From contig JAWNZC010000291.1 in assembly GCA_035771165.1 (NCBI GenBank), positions 1,075,001-1,139,000 of the forward strand: a stretch of 64,000 nucleotides of DNA, written 5' to 3'. The stretch is from Paragorgia papillata (Eukaryota; Cnidaria; Anthozoa; Scleralcyonacea; Coralliidae). A model generated the notes under the pieces. That model saw nothing but the letters and a program-made list of their open reading frames with translations. It ran no database searches and was not told the origin of the DNA. Within the stretch, counting starts at the first letter, position 1; each line of letters begins with the position of its first letter. Positions 24,380 to 37,700 of this stretch are shown piece after piece. A program made the translations under genes and the position numbers.

Positions 24380-24701
24380 GTGTGTATCAAAAAAATTCGA
24401 ACCCTTAGAAAATGAATTAGCATTCTTTTCAAACAACCTATTGTAGTGGTTTGAAAGCCCTAAAAGCGCTGCGTTATAAATTATATAATCAGCACATAAG
24501 TTAAACGAAGCGAAAAAGCTTTTAAATACTTTCACCATGCATACACTTCAAGTTATCTTAATTTCCCAGGTGTATAAGACCGTGTGTTTTACGCATCTGT
24601 GGGGTCAGCGAAGTGCTTAGGGCTTTCAAACTACTACAATAGGTTGTTTGAAAAGAATGCTAATTCATTTTCTAAGGGTTCGAATTTTTTTGATACACAC
24701 T
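24380..24701. mobile_element. Foldback element with ~85-bp arms
   Basis: GTGTATCAAAAAAATTCGAA through GGTTTGAAAGCCCTAA (24380-24464) is mirrored at 24616-24700. The 92-codon frame across it follows from the right arm and is not a gene. Confidence 0.75.
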
Positions 24702-25371
24702 GTACATACGTTATTCAGATAATTCTCTTGTCTTCAGGACAACATTCACTCCCGAAACGGCGAAACCTGTTAGTTGAGTTTGACTTCAAACTATGCGACA
24801 ACATCCTTTTAGAACTCCATAAGCTTTTGGATGTTGAAAAACATATTACGTTACGTAAATGATTCGTGGTTTCTGCTAGATACTGAACTTAACATTGCCG
24901 TCGTCGTCCTTGGTTTGCTTAAGCCCCCTAATATTTTCCGAGAACGAAGATCAATATACGAAAGGCGTCCTTTGGCGAAATATATACTTACCAAAAACAA
25001 TGTGTTTTATAGTTCGTGAATCTTTCAACAATCCTTGTGCAGGCAAGTGAGCAGTTAAGAAGACAGCTATATACAGGAACAGAAAGATGGTGATTATTAT
25101 TTTCATTAAAATATGTTTATATTTATAAGTTGGTTTTCTATCATCTGGTTAATAAATTTTATGCAAAGTGTTTTCGTATGTTTTTGCTGTACAAGTACAG
25201 TAAGTTAAACACAGCAGATGGGCCTCCAACCCCACAACCTTCCAAATGCCAGCCGGATGCTCTTATCATCATTGAGCCACTGGAACTCAGATGGTCAGAC
25301 CGAGGTTGTTTTCGATATTTATACGCCTGGGAACTAGTCAAACCGTACGTGTGTCACAAGCGTTCGAGTCC

Positions 25372-25600
25372 TTAATAATTCATGAGGAAAACACAAAAGA
25401 AAATCATGACCGTATCGTGTCTTTTATATGTGATAAAGATACCTCCTGATTTACATAAATTTTAGCTTTGATTTTCTCGGCTTAGACAAGGTTATTTTTC
25501 AAACTTACTACGCCAATGAACTTACCAAATGGTTCGTTTTTGAAGCCGTCCATATCTGATAAAACACTCCTGCTCGTTTATTAAACAGTACTTAACTTAC
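25372..25600 (+). repeat. Dispersed repeat, family D
   Basis: Starts AATTCATGAGGAAAACACAA and ends in TAAAACACTCCTGCTCG, like 870-1125. It contains the inverse of the segments seen at 8560-8850 and 24035-24265. Confidence 0.6.
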
Positions 25601-25954
25601 GCCAGCTTGTACAGCAAAAACATACGAAAAAACTTCACCAACTCAAGCTGAAATCACTAATAACAAATTTTCTGCAGTATCCTAACAGAGGTTGGAATAT
25701 GTAAGGTATGTAAACTCCACCTGGACGATCGTGAGATTGAGAACCAAAGTTAAAAACAATGATATGGTAATCTCCTGCCAAAAGATGGAATCTACAGTCT
25801 CAACAAATCTAGAAAATGCACCACTAAACAATTATTAAAACAGTTTAAGTTTCAACGATAATGAAATAATTAAAAAAAATAGAAAGTTAATATAGTAAAA
25901 TAAGCGAATAAAACAGAATAACAAAATAAAAATTAAAAATTAAAATAAAAATAG

Positions 25955-26222
25955 TGAGTGAGTGAGTGAGTAGGAAGGAAGGAAGGAAGGAAGGAAGGAA
26001 GGAAGGAAGGAAAGGAAGAAAGAAGGAAGGAAAGAAGAAAGGAAGAAAGGAAGGAAAGAAGAAAGGAAGGGAGGGAGGGAGGGAGGGAGGGAGGGAGGGA
26101 GGGAGGAAGGAAGGAAGGAAGGAAGGAAGGAAGGAAGGAAGGAAGGAAGGAAGGAAGGAAGGAAGGAAGGAAGGAAGGAAGGAAGGAAGGAAGGAAGGAA
26201 GAAGGAAGGAAGGAAGGAAGAT
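25955..26222. repeat. GGAA/GGGA tetranucleotide array
   Basis: About 60 GGAA units with an inner block of GGGA, preceded by four GAGT units. Open frames on both strands are artefacts of the repeat. Confidence 0.95.
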
Positions 26223-27511
26223 AAAAATAGCAGGATTGTTGAGCGCCAAGCTTCAAAAATTTCGTTGATGCCAGTCTTTACTAGCCTCCTTGAGCAGACG
26301 TTGTGGGGCGCTTCCGTCACTAAGTCTTTACGTGGTCCAGACAAAAATTGTGCCTACAACGATAAAATCAATGAAGGTTAGTGTGCGCATGCGTAACTCG
26401 TGCGTGCGTTATCAAGTCTCCTGTCATGTGTTATCTGCCTTGTGTTTAAATCCAGCCAGGTGGACCATTCCAGAACTGTCGAAAAGCAAATAAAAGTTGA
26501 TGAAAGCACAGAACAAAGCGTGGCCTATGACAATATAGGGCGGACGGCAAAACCAGTTACAATAATATCACCGCACTCCGGGGTCAAATACTGTCTGGAG
26601 CGAAGAGATTGGAGCGCACGACCTTTGTGATGACTCACGTATCTGTCGCAAAAAAAGTTATCTCGCCTTCCCAGAACTCTGAAAACGCGTTTAAACTAGC
26701 GGCTGTGTGGAGTTAACTGATAGCTTAGTAAACAAACGAACACTTTTGTAAACACAGACATCGTTACAAAAGACATTTAATCGAGCTACGAGGAGTCGTG
26801 GCTTAGCAGCATCCCTCACAGAGCGAGCTCTTGCATGGGGCTGGAGTGAAACACTTTGAACTAAATTGCATCGTTTTAATAGGTCTTTGTCTGTTAAATT
26901 TCAAAGACCTTTAAATAGTATTGCTTAATGCTTTAACAACAGGAGGACCACCAGCAGACTACAAGTAACTATAACCACTAGGCAGACCTCCTCCGCGATT
27001 GAATTACTCGCTTTTTAACTCTTATTCAGAATTTGTTTCTTTGTATACCACACCGAGTACACATAGAGGGAAATCTGAATAAACGAGCTAAAGATTAGTG
27101 AGTAAAGTTTGTTTTTGCTCCCTTGGAGGTTGGACATGGGATCAATATTGTCGGGAAGCGGCCGCCAGAAGTGACGACAGTCGGCTTCGTATTAATATAT
27201 ATCACCCATGGTCCGTTCTACGTTCGCCTGAACCATTCCGACATGCAAGGCAGGAAATTAGCTTATTTAGCTATGACTGTGAACAAAACCGTTATTCCTT
27301 AATGCCTGATGCTATAAGGCTGACTGTGGCAACTCTTTAGTAAAGCCAGAAACTGACGCTTCAAGCGAAGTCCAGGGCCTTCATGACAGCATGGATTTCA
27401 CTATGTTGAATGAAGTACTCTGTTGAAAGGCTTTTGCTTGAAATGTCAGTAGTTGATTTATCTTCTTTCGGCAGTAGGTCACCCTGAACGAATTGATATT
27501 CCAGAGCAAGC
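26223..27511. other. Intergenic DNA, somewhat GC-richer, no gene assigned
   Basis: Contains frames of 65-80 codons (26290-26630, 27098-27340) with no recognisable domain and no supporting splice structure. It could hold an upstream exon or regulatory DNA; nothing in the sequence decides this. Confidence 0.35.
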
Positions 27512-27918
27512 CTGTTCACATGAGGCGAGTTATCTCGGGGGGTATGGTTATCCCTATCCTCCGAGATAACTCGGTGTTAGTTTATTTCCATGTTAAAAAA
27601 GTAAACCGTTCACATGAGACCGAGATAACTCGGGGGATAGGGATAACTCGGTCGGAGCGATAGGGTAACCCTAGGCCCCGAGTTATCCCTACCTCCATGT
27701 GAACGCTTTCACCCGAGTTATCTCGGGGGGTAGGGTCAACTTAGGCATGCGTATTTATGCTGTTGCTCGGGGTGAAGCGTTCATATGAAGCTAGGGTTAT
27801 CTCGGGGGCCAGGGACAACTCGGTAGCTACGTTTTATCATGTGAAATAGGGTCAACTTTGACCCTAGCCCCCCGAGTTATCCCTACCCCCCCGAGATAAC
27901 CCGGTCTCGTGTGAACAG
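27512..27918. mobile_element. Compound foldback element
   Basis: Ends CTGTTCACATGAG and CTCGTGTGAACAG are inverse. Inside, the motif GAGTTATCTCGGGGG and its inverse CCCCGAGTTATCCCTA recur at least six times, each time near a GTTCACATGAG end. This suggests several copies of one element inserted in each other. Confidence 0.65.
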
Positions 27919-27948
27919 CCCCTAAGTAGTGTGTAAATACTCCCCCAT

Positions 27949-28379
27949 TAGGCCACATAAAAAAAATTCCTTGATTCTCATCACCGCCCGACCACATTTT
28001 GAAGCCCGCGTACACATATGTTTTTATCATCACCGCCCGACCGAAAATCTGCAGAAAGTTAATTTTTTTTTATATTTTATATTCGATTTTTGATGTCCCA
28101 AGCCGAGAATTTCTGCAACGGAATTATTTCATTGCGTGTTGGGGGACATTGGTGTGACTTTGAAGGAAAATATAGGAACTGTCAACCTTTCTACGCAAGT
28201 GTTTTATTGTGAACATTTTGGAAAACAAGGAAAAATAAAAACACCTCCCTCTCCAATTTCAAAATTTTATGGAATATTTTTTATATTTTAATATAAAATA
28301 TAAAATATAAACCTCCCGCCTCTTCGACATTTTCAAAATGTAGTGATGAGAATCAAGGAATTTTTTTTATGTGGCCTTA
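27949..28379. mobile_element. Foldback element
   Basis: TTAGGCCACATAAAAAAAAT with TCCTTGATTCTCATCAC at the left, mirrored at 28341-28379. The inner part is AT-rich. Confidence 0.7.
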
Positions 28380-28563
28380 ATACGACCACCCCTAAACCGC
28401 CAGCTACCTGTTATTACGACCATTGGCCCAACGATGGTCGTATTAAGCAGGTTCCATTGTATACGCAGAAGTACTCTAGTTTTATATCACTCCAAATTAG
28501 TGTATATCGATGACTGGCTGCTCTGTAATTAGCATCCTTTCTTTGCATTACGGTTAAAAGGCG

Positions 28564-29019
28564 GATTGGCAACAAAAATTAAGTTTGTCTAATTTGAAAG
28601 AACTCATAAAATTATAATAGAAGATCCTTTACAACTTTTTCGTATCTTTCTGCGTTTTCAAGATATTTCAATTTGTTTGATATGTAAATGAGATGGTCTC
28701 TGACGTCAGGTGTGGGGTAAAATATTTTCATACAGAGCAAAATCACTTACATATCTAACATGAAATGTTCAGCGTCGCAAGGAGTTTTTATGTGCACAGT
28801 TTCAAATGATTTCGCTGAACAAACTTAGAGACATAACTGGTTTTGCTACATGTGAAAATATTTTACCCCACACCTGACGTCAGAGACCATCTCATTTACA
28901 TATCAAACAAATTGAAATATCTTGAAAACGCCGAAAGATACGAAAAAGTTGTAAAGGATCTTCTATTACAATTTTATGAGTTCTTTCAAATTAGACAAAC
29001 TTAATTTTTGTTGCCAATG
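28564..29019. mobile_element. Foldback MITE, family B
   Basis: Ends ATTGGCAACAAAAATTAAG and its inverse. Each arm continues GAAAGAACTCATAAAATT, AGAAGATC and TGATATGTAAATGAGATGG, with a TGACGTCAG motif near the tips. Another copy is at 39512-39966. Confidence 0.75.
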
Positions 29020-29035
29020 CCTATGTCATCCTCAG

Positions 29036-29315
29036 GGACGTTACATATTTATACTAATTGGAACATTCTGAGAAGATTTGTAATATATCTTCTCAGGCGA
29101 AACTTTCATCTTCATGGATTTTTTTGCCGTTAAAGTTGACGGAAGTGACGTCGAAAGAGGAATTTGTCTATATGAAAACCACTTTACAGATTCCTCTTTG
29201 ACGTCACTTCCGTCAACTTTAACGGCAAAAAAATCCATGAAGATGAAATTTCCGCCTGAGAAGATATATTACAAATCTTCTCAGAATGTTCCAATTAGTA
29301 TAAATATGTAAAGTC
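29036..29315. mobile_element. Foldback element with ~118-bp arms
   Basis: Arms 29036-29153 and 29198-29315 are near-perfect inverse copies (TTTTGCCGTTAAAGTTGACG against its complement), with a centre of only about 45 bp. The same short peptide is therefore read from both strands. Confidence 0.8.
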
Positions 29316-29561
29316 CCTGAGGATGGCTGTGAGGTATATACAGACTACATTATACACTCTATATATATACACACTACCCAAGCCGTTTATTCTATTATAG
29401 GGTCATACTGAACCACTAGTTTTCCAAGTGTGCGTATTATAGGGATTGCGGAATACCATAAAAGTTACATTATGTACAAACTTTACACGGGGCGACAAAA
29501 AAGGACACTGGCGCTAAAAATTGTCCGAAATGTTTTTTCGTGGCAAGCCAGACGGGGCCGT

Positions 29562-31499
29562 TCAGGCAACGGCCTTTGGTGTTTGTTGAAGATTGAATCC
29601 TCCGCCTGTAAATCGTGGCCCGTCTGTCCTCTGCGGTGCGAATGGCGGGAGATTGGCTTGCTGTAGAGTTCGTTCTCGCTCTCTGAAAACCAAAGAAATT
29701 GGGAAAGATGTTTTGCATTTGGCAATTCAAGAGCAAGAAAAGGAGCAAAGGATAACAGGAAAATTGAATATATAATGTACAATATTAATTTGGTTGTTGT
29801 CTGCGAAGACTAAGGCTTTCCCTTCGGGTGTTAAGGTCCATGTATATAACAAGGGGATGGCCCACGAATGTGTCTGTAGGATCATTTTTGTATGAGTTCA
29901 TGTATATATACATGATTTTCAAGCTTTGTTTGGTCTCAGTGATAAACTATCGCCTGTGGAGACTGTGTAGCCTCGGCAGAAATTTCGGTAAACCTGATTA
30001 CAAGTAATACCATGAAAAGAGGTGTATATGGGCGCTTTCCAATTGACAAGGTTAGACCGATCAGTCCGGCCAGAATGGTCTTGCTTTTGATTAGGACCAA
30101 ATTTTCCAGTCAGACCATCCCAGGTCTCAAACGAATCGTGTTCCATTTAACCGGACTGACCGGTCTAACCGTGTAAATGAAAAGCCCCCTTAGCTATATG
30201 AAACGGGTCATTTAGTAAAACTTTGCTAAATGACCTTGATCAAACGGGAGGTTTTAATAGCTATTATTTATTATACCTTCGCAAATAATATTTTACAATG
30301 TAGGACAACTACATATTGGGCAGCAACCTTTGAACAGGTGTACACGGTATATTTACTTGCGAATTGCACGATTATTTGTTCGATATAATAAAACACCTAT
30401 TGGATTCATCTTCGCCCGATATGGAAAATATTTAAGTCTCAAATTAGGCTCAACCTTCAGTCTCGCCCAATATTGAATTTTCGACTTAAATATTTTGCCA
30501 TATCGGGCTCAGAGGAATCCAATAAGTTATAATACATCTCTTTTCATGGTATTATTTATAAATATCTATACCCCCTACAGAGTTGGGAAGCTGAAGGTAT
30601 GCGGGTACCAGGGCCGGCGCGAGCTTCTAGGAGTTGGGAGGGTACGATTTCCGAAGGGCACATTACGTGGATTGCGCAATCACACCGCGTAAAACCAGTT
30701 TCAAGAAGAGGCCATTTGATCAGGGTTTTTAACTTTTGGTGTATATCGAAACAAAAAAAGCAACGAATATTATATATTTGGCTACATTTTGTTCATAACA
30801 ATCCAGTTGAAAAAGGCATGCATGCTCTGCGTGCACGCGTTTTGTTTAATATCCAGGGCTTGGCTAAAAAAGGGCACTTCTTCGCCAAATTATTGGGGGG
30901 GGGGGGGGGGTAAATACCCCCCTACGCCCCGGTCGCGCCGGCCCTGGCGGGTACCACAGAGGGGTTCGTACCACACACAACGAAATACTTACTTGGCGTG
31001 TTGCTCTTTACGTTTTTGCAGATAATATTTTTTCTTGGCCTCTTGTAGTTCTTTTGATAATCTTTCCAACTCATATTTATATTCTTTTACTTGAGCTTCG
31101 TACATATTGAGTTCGGACGCCATGCTCTTCATTTGTTTCGTTTTGTCTTTTAGAGTTTGTTGGTACATTTGTAGCTGCTCGGCGACCTCGGGGCCTGGTT
31201 GACGAGCAAGAATTTGTTTTAGTTCCATGTAGAGTTTCTCTTTTTCTTGAATTAAGAGCTCTTTTTCGACAACCTGAAGTAAACAGAGGAATGTGGTGAG
31301 TACACGGTATAGAGTAAACAAACAAACAAACAAACAGACAAACAAACAAACAAACAAACAAACAAACAAACAAACAAACCAACAAGGATATCTTTTCAAT
31401 AACCAAACAGACAAACAGGCAGACGGCCAAATATCATATACACAGACCAAATATCGTACACACAGACCAAATATCGTACACACAGACCAAATATCGTAC

Positions 31500-31575
<76 letters not shown>

Positions 31576-31636
31576 TGAGAAATATGGTACACAGACAAAC
31601 AGACAGACAAATATGAAACAGACAGACAGATATGAA

Positions 31637-31735
<99 letters not shown>

Positions 31736-34700
31736 AACAGACAAACAAACAAATATGAAACAGACAGACAGAGAAATATGAAACAGACAGCCAGACAAAC
31801 TGAGAAATATGGTACAGACAAACAGACAGACTGCAATATGGCACGCAAATAAAAACCAAAATTGAAGGAAAGTACTGACCTCTTCTGTTTTCTGTATTAA
31901 TCTTCTCTGCAAGGTTTGTATTTTTTGAATCATTTCATACGTACTGGGATCACTACCCTAAAAAACGCAAAAGAAACGAAATGAATCTAGGATAGATGCA
32001 AGGAAGGAAGGAAGGAAGGGAAGGAAGGAAGGAAGGAAGGAAGGAAGGAAGGAAGGAAGGAAGGAAGGAAGGAAGGAAGGAAGGAAGGAAGGAAGGAAGG
32101 AAGGAAGGAAGGAAGGAAGGATGGAAGGAAGGAAGGAAGGAAGGAAGGAAGGAAGGAAGGAAGGAAGGAAGGAAGGAAGGAAGGAAGGAAGGAAGGAAGG
32201 AAGGAAGGAAGGAAGGAAGGAAGGAAGGAAGGAAGGAAGGAAGGAAGGAAGGAAGGAAAGAGGAAAGGAAGGAAAAAATTAAAGGAGGGAAGTAGAATAC
32301 TAACTTCCAATTTTCTCCAACGGTGAATATTCATAGGATTTTCCAGCTCTTCTTCCAATGCTTTGCAACGTGTTCGCTCTCTTAACAGTTCACGTTGAGC
32401 ATGATAGACCTCTCGTCTGCGGAGAAAATAACACATGTAAACCTCGGGTTTTTCTTTTGCTGTTTTTTTTTGTATGGTATTTTTACCCATCAAAAGTGTT
32501 CATTGCATAGCTAGCTCATATCACAAACATTGTGCCTGACCAAGAAGCTATTTACCTTAAGTCTTCAATATTTGCGACGTTTTTAGTCAGAATTCCCTTT
32601 TCCCGACGTAGTTTTTTAATCTCTAACTTCAGCAATCTTATGTCTTCTAAACGTTGACGGTACTGGATCTCACCTAAAAGTGAACAGATTGCATTTTATA
32701 TTCTAGAAATTTTAGGTGAAGGAAAATTTCAAGTGCTAGAATATACTGTATGTATTAATACGTGAAGCATTGGGTTCCTATTTCTACAGCTAGCGAGAGT
32801 CATTTCTATACGTACCTTTGTTTAAGGTAGATTGTTGTATTTTGATCTTCTCATAGAGAAGGGCAAGCTCATCGTTACGTCGAACAAGTTGAGTACCGAG
32901 AATATCTCTCTCACTTATCACCTATATTAAAACCAGAATATTTAAACCAAAAAAGTTTTTTCCCCCTCATGTTGAGGAGCTACATATAGGCTTGGTACAA
33001 TTGTTGATAAAATGGTTGGAACGTATACTACGCGTTTACCAGTTGCGAACCCCCCCCCTCCCCCACGTAGTCTAAGTGAATTAAGTAAACGAGGGATATT
33101 GGCTGGGCGTAGCTACATGAAGTTGACCAAAGTAGACCTAAACAGGTGCAAGGAAGGCGTAGAATGAGTAGGTCGCCGGAAGTAGAGCTAAGCAGATAAC
33201 ATTGGGTGAGATAGGCGTACGTTGACAGTTGGTCAGATCGAGTAGACCAAAGCAGGTCAAAGTAGACCTAAGTTAGGCCAAGTATAGGTTTACTGTAAGT
33301 GGATCTAAGTATAGGTCTGAGTAGATAATATGGGGGTAAGGTAGGCGTACGTTAAGTAGTAGGTCCAAGTATAGGTCCAAGTAGATAACATGCATGGAGT
33401 AGGTAAACATAGTTAAATAGGTCGGAGTAGACCTATATAAGTAGGTCCAAGTACAGGTTTCAGTATATAACATGAGGTAAAGTACGCGTAGGTCGGAGTT
33501 GACCTAAGCAGGTCCAAGTAGCATGGTTAAGTGGCAATTTATAGTTTATATAAAGTATGGTTAATGACATAGCAATTTCACTCTGTTCTGTGCACGAAGT
33601 CATCACGTGCTTAGCTGACAGTCCATACATGACTATCGTGTACACAAACAACCCATTGTCCCAAGAATACAACCTTTTCCAGTGCTACAACAAAGGCACC
33701 ACACAACTAAGCACTAATCCTAGGTATGCCCATTAGTCACTCCGACCATTCGCGCATCTACTTCCCTGGAGTAAGTTACTCTGATACTGCATAGTCAAAG
33801 ATAAAGAAAGTAAAGTAGAAAAAAGTTTTCCCACCCACCTCCCTTCTAACAACTAATCAATCAACAGAATCATTTAATGTAAAAAAATAAATTTATACTA
33901 GTTATCTTTAAGAAAAACAAGAACTTATCAGTGTATTACTAGAAAATTACATGTAAAATAAGTAATTGTCATTTTTCATTAAAAATGTTTTCGGGGCGGA
34001 AGTGGTGTCCTCCAGGCCACACTTCACCCACGGTGAAGCCCACACCAGGACATGAGGGTAAGGTCCGATCCAATTCAGGAGTGCCATGGCCCTTACCCTC
34101 ACTCCGACCTTGTTCCTCCCGTTTTCTGAGGGCCCTTACCCTCAGAACTGCACTTTCCGTCACCCTAAGTTTAACACAAAAATTGTGTATAATCATTAAG
34201 GTATAGTAGGCGTACGTTATGTAGATCAAAGTAGACATAAGTAAGATCAAGTAAAAGTCTGAGTAGATTACGAGCAGTGAGATAAAAAGTAGTAAAAACA
34301 AACAGAATACCTGGTCCAATTCTTTTTTCTGTCTCATTCTTTCTTGATCAGCTTCAGAAATAATCTTAAGTAATTTCCTCTCCTCGGCTTCTTGCTGTTC
34401 AATATAAGCCTTGGACTCAGCAGCTTCTTGTTTCATTCTCTGCAGTTCAGCTTTCAATGCGTCCTTTTCTTTCTCAACTCGCTGATGTTCAAGATGTTCC
34501 TTCACCAAGGCGGATTCCTTGGCGGTGATCTCTTCTTTCAATTGATCTATTTGATGGTTCATAATCTTCAGTTTTCGTTTCATCTCGGTGATCTCATCTT
34601 GCGACTCAATAAGGTTCTTGCTGTACAGATTTCTGTCACTCCGAACAGCTTCGTATAAATTCTACAAATAAATTCCCAAAACAGCAAGGTGAAGAATCCG

Positions 34701-37700
34701 ACAATTTTCAATCCCAATTTTAACCAGTTTTGCGACAAATTACATACATGTAATTACACTAATCCGCAAATTGCTCAGCTAATCGAGGTGGATGGTGTAT
34801 ATAGATTACTAAAGCTATGCTTTTTTTTTTACTCTTATGGGGAGCACGGGTGGCGTGTGCTATTAGGGCGCTGCCTCTCACCAATAGTTAAGCCCGGTTA
34901 GACGGGGTTAGTACTTGGATGGGTGACCGTCTGGGAATAGCCCCGTTCTCGGGGTGGGGACTCATGTGAGTAGAGTTTAGTTGGTCTCTCCTGTGCTTCG
35001 AGGGTTTTTCGCCGGGTTCTCCGGTTTTCCTCCCTCCGTAAAATCAACACCTATAGGTCTTAGCTGTAAATGGAGGACCCCACCAGCTCTGCTGAAAAAC
35101 TTATCCTCCTTAACTAAAGAATAATAATAATAATAATACTAAGATTGAAGTTAAAACCTTAAAATTACCGACATAGTTTAACGCTATTCTGGCTTAAAAA
35201 GTTTTTTGAACGTAGCTTAAAAAGTTACTGTTCATGACCCAACGTTGTGCCACACCGATCTAGTGTTTTCATCAGGGGTGATAGTTGTAGAGAAAGGTCA
35301 CATATTTATATGCGAATATATGCGAGTGTGTTCACACTCTTTACGTTTCTCTCTGACGAAGGGCCTTCGCTCGAAGCGTTAGAAACTACGTTCAATATTT
35401 TCGGCAGTACTCAAACCTTACTATATATTTCAATTGTATTTCAACACTGCCTACGCAGCACACTACTTTTATTTCATATTTATATGGTGCATGTATTATT
35501 CAAATAGATATACACAAGAGTACCTGTTGTTGTTTCAGTTTAGTTTCAGCTTCAGCTATTTTCTTTTTGTAATCAAAGATCTGCATTTCTCGTACTTTGA
35601 CATCTTCCATATGTTGTAAGACCTTCTGTGTGAGTTCACCTGCTTCATTGATGTATCGATCACGTTCTTTCTCCAGTTGGAAGATGATTTTCCTTTGTTT
35701 CTGTGCTTCATCTTTATAGTTCTAAACCAAGGCGACGTCAGAAAAACAAAAAGTAAGAACCAGAACACGATACCTTATCGTACCATACCACACTACACCA
35801 CACTATACCATACAATGCTATAACACACCACACTATACTATACCACACCACACAACACCACATCATACCATATTGTACACCATATCATATCACACCGCAT
35901 CCCACCACACCACACCATACCATGCCATACTGTACCACACCACACCATATCATCTCAGACCACATCACACCTTACCACACCATACCACACCATACTGTAC
36001 CACACCACACCATATCATCTCACACCATACTGTACCACACCACACCATATCATCTCACACCATACCATACCATACTGTACCACACCACACCATATCATCT
36101 CACACCATACCATACCACACCACATCACACCTTACCACACCACACTATATCATCTCACACCATACCACACCACACCTTACCATACCATGCCATACCACAC
36201 CACATCTTACCACACCATACCATGCCATACCACACCATACAGTGTCATATCATATCATACCACACCACACCACACCACACTATTTTCATACGTTTTTGTC
36301 CAATACTTCACATATTACGTGACTAACCTGAATTTCTTGTTCTAGATTTTTTCGTGTTTGTTCGTTAAGGCGGACTAAACCAAGCTGTTTTTGTGTTGCA
36401 CTAGCGGCTTTTAACAAATTCTGAATACCAAAAAGTAAAAACAAAACTATTATTAAAACGACTATTACATGTATTTGCCATCGTTAACTGTTGCGCTATG
36501 CTGTTTTTGTGTCATGAGCGTGTGTTTTTTTTATATAAATGAATCCACAGTGAAGGGAAATTTCTGTTGTGTTTTTTTTCCGCTCTTTCCCGTCGGTGGG
36601 TCTTCCCTGTTGGTGTTGCATATACCTAATAAGTTTGTATTTGAGTTGTTTTTATCAATCAAAATAAATTTTGTTTTTAACCTTATTTAATATATCCCTC
36701 TCCCGCACGAGATCATCAATAATCTTCTTATCAGCTTCTGTTTGTTTCTTGCTTGCTTCCAGTTCTGTAAAGATAAAATGTTGTTGAAATAGGAGTTGCA
36801 AATTTCACGTTACAATTATATTTATTCTTTCAAATAAAATAAAGTCGAACCCCTTTTAACCCTTTACTGGCCAGCCACAGTTGCCTTTTGGCAACTTATT
36901 AATTTTACTCTGGCTAACGCTAGACAATTTTACTCTGGCTAACGCTAGACAATTTTACTCTGGCTAACGCTAGACAATTTTACTCTGGCTAACGCTAGAC
37001 AATTTTACTCTGGCTAACGCTAGACGATTTTACTCTGGCTAACGCTAGACAATTTACTCTGGCTAACGCTAGACAATTTACTCTGGCTAACGCTAGACGA
37101 TTTTACTCTGGCTAATGCTAGACGATTTTACTCTGGCTAACGCCAGACGATTTTACTCTGGCTAATGCTAGACGATTTTACTCTGGCTAACGCTAGACGA
37201 TTTTACTCTGGCTAACGCCAGACAATTTACTCTGGCTAACGCTAGACGATTTTACTCTGGCTAACGCCAGACAATTTTACTCTGGCTAACGCTAGACGAT
37301 TTTACTCGTCAAGGGGAGAGCTCCCGGAAATCTGGCCAATAAAGGGTTAAGCGGGACACCTTTGGGACCTCGCTGAGGTGTCCACTTAAGAGAGGTATCG
37401 TGATTTGTTTTCACTATAAAACAATTAATACAGCACTAACCGAGTTAAAGAAATTCACAATTCAGAGTGTTGGTCTCTCGGTTAATCTCAAATGTTGATT
37501 GTTACTGTTATTCAAGAAAATGTTAATTTTGATTAAGAGAGGTTAATTTGCTCACTGGAACCCAAAATAGGTGTCCGTTTCCGTTTAAGAAGGGTGTCCG
37601 CTTAAAAGGGGTTTTTATTTAAGGTGTTTTATTAAAGAAATGGCTGGGACCTCGTCTAGGTGTCCGCTTAAGAGAGGTGTCGAAAAGGGGTGTCCGTTAA

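Noticed and set aside
25887..26344. Frames of 100-134 codons with FLPS or KEGR repeats
   Set aside because: Translation of the GGAA array; the non-repeat N-terminus (MSGPRKDLVTEAPHN...) has no domain or splice support.
27098..27340. 80-codon plus-strand frame in a GC-richer stretch
   Set aside because: No homology recognised and no flanking exons; kept only as unassigned DNA.
31396..31859. Frames of 141-150 codons rich in Cys-Leu-Ser-Val
   Set aside because: GACA microsatellite in a CFAP58 intron.
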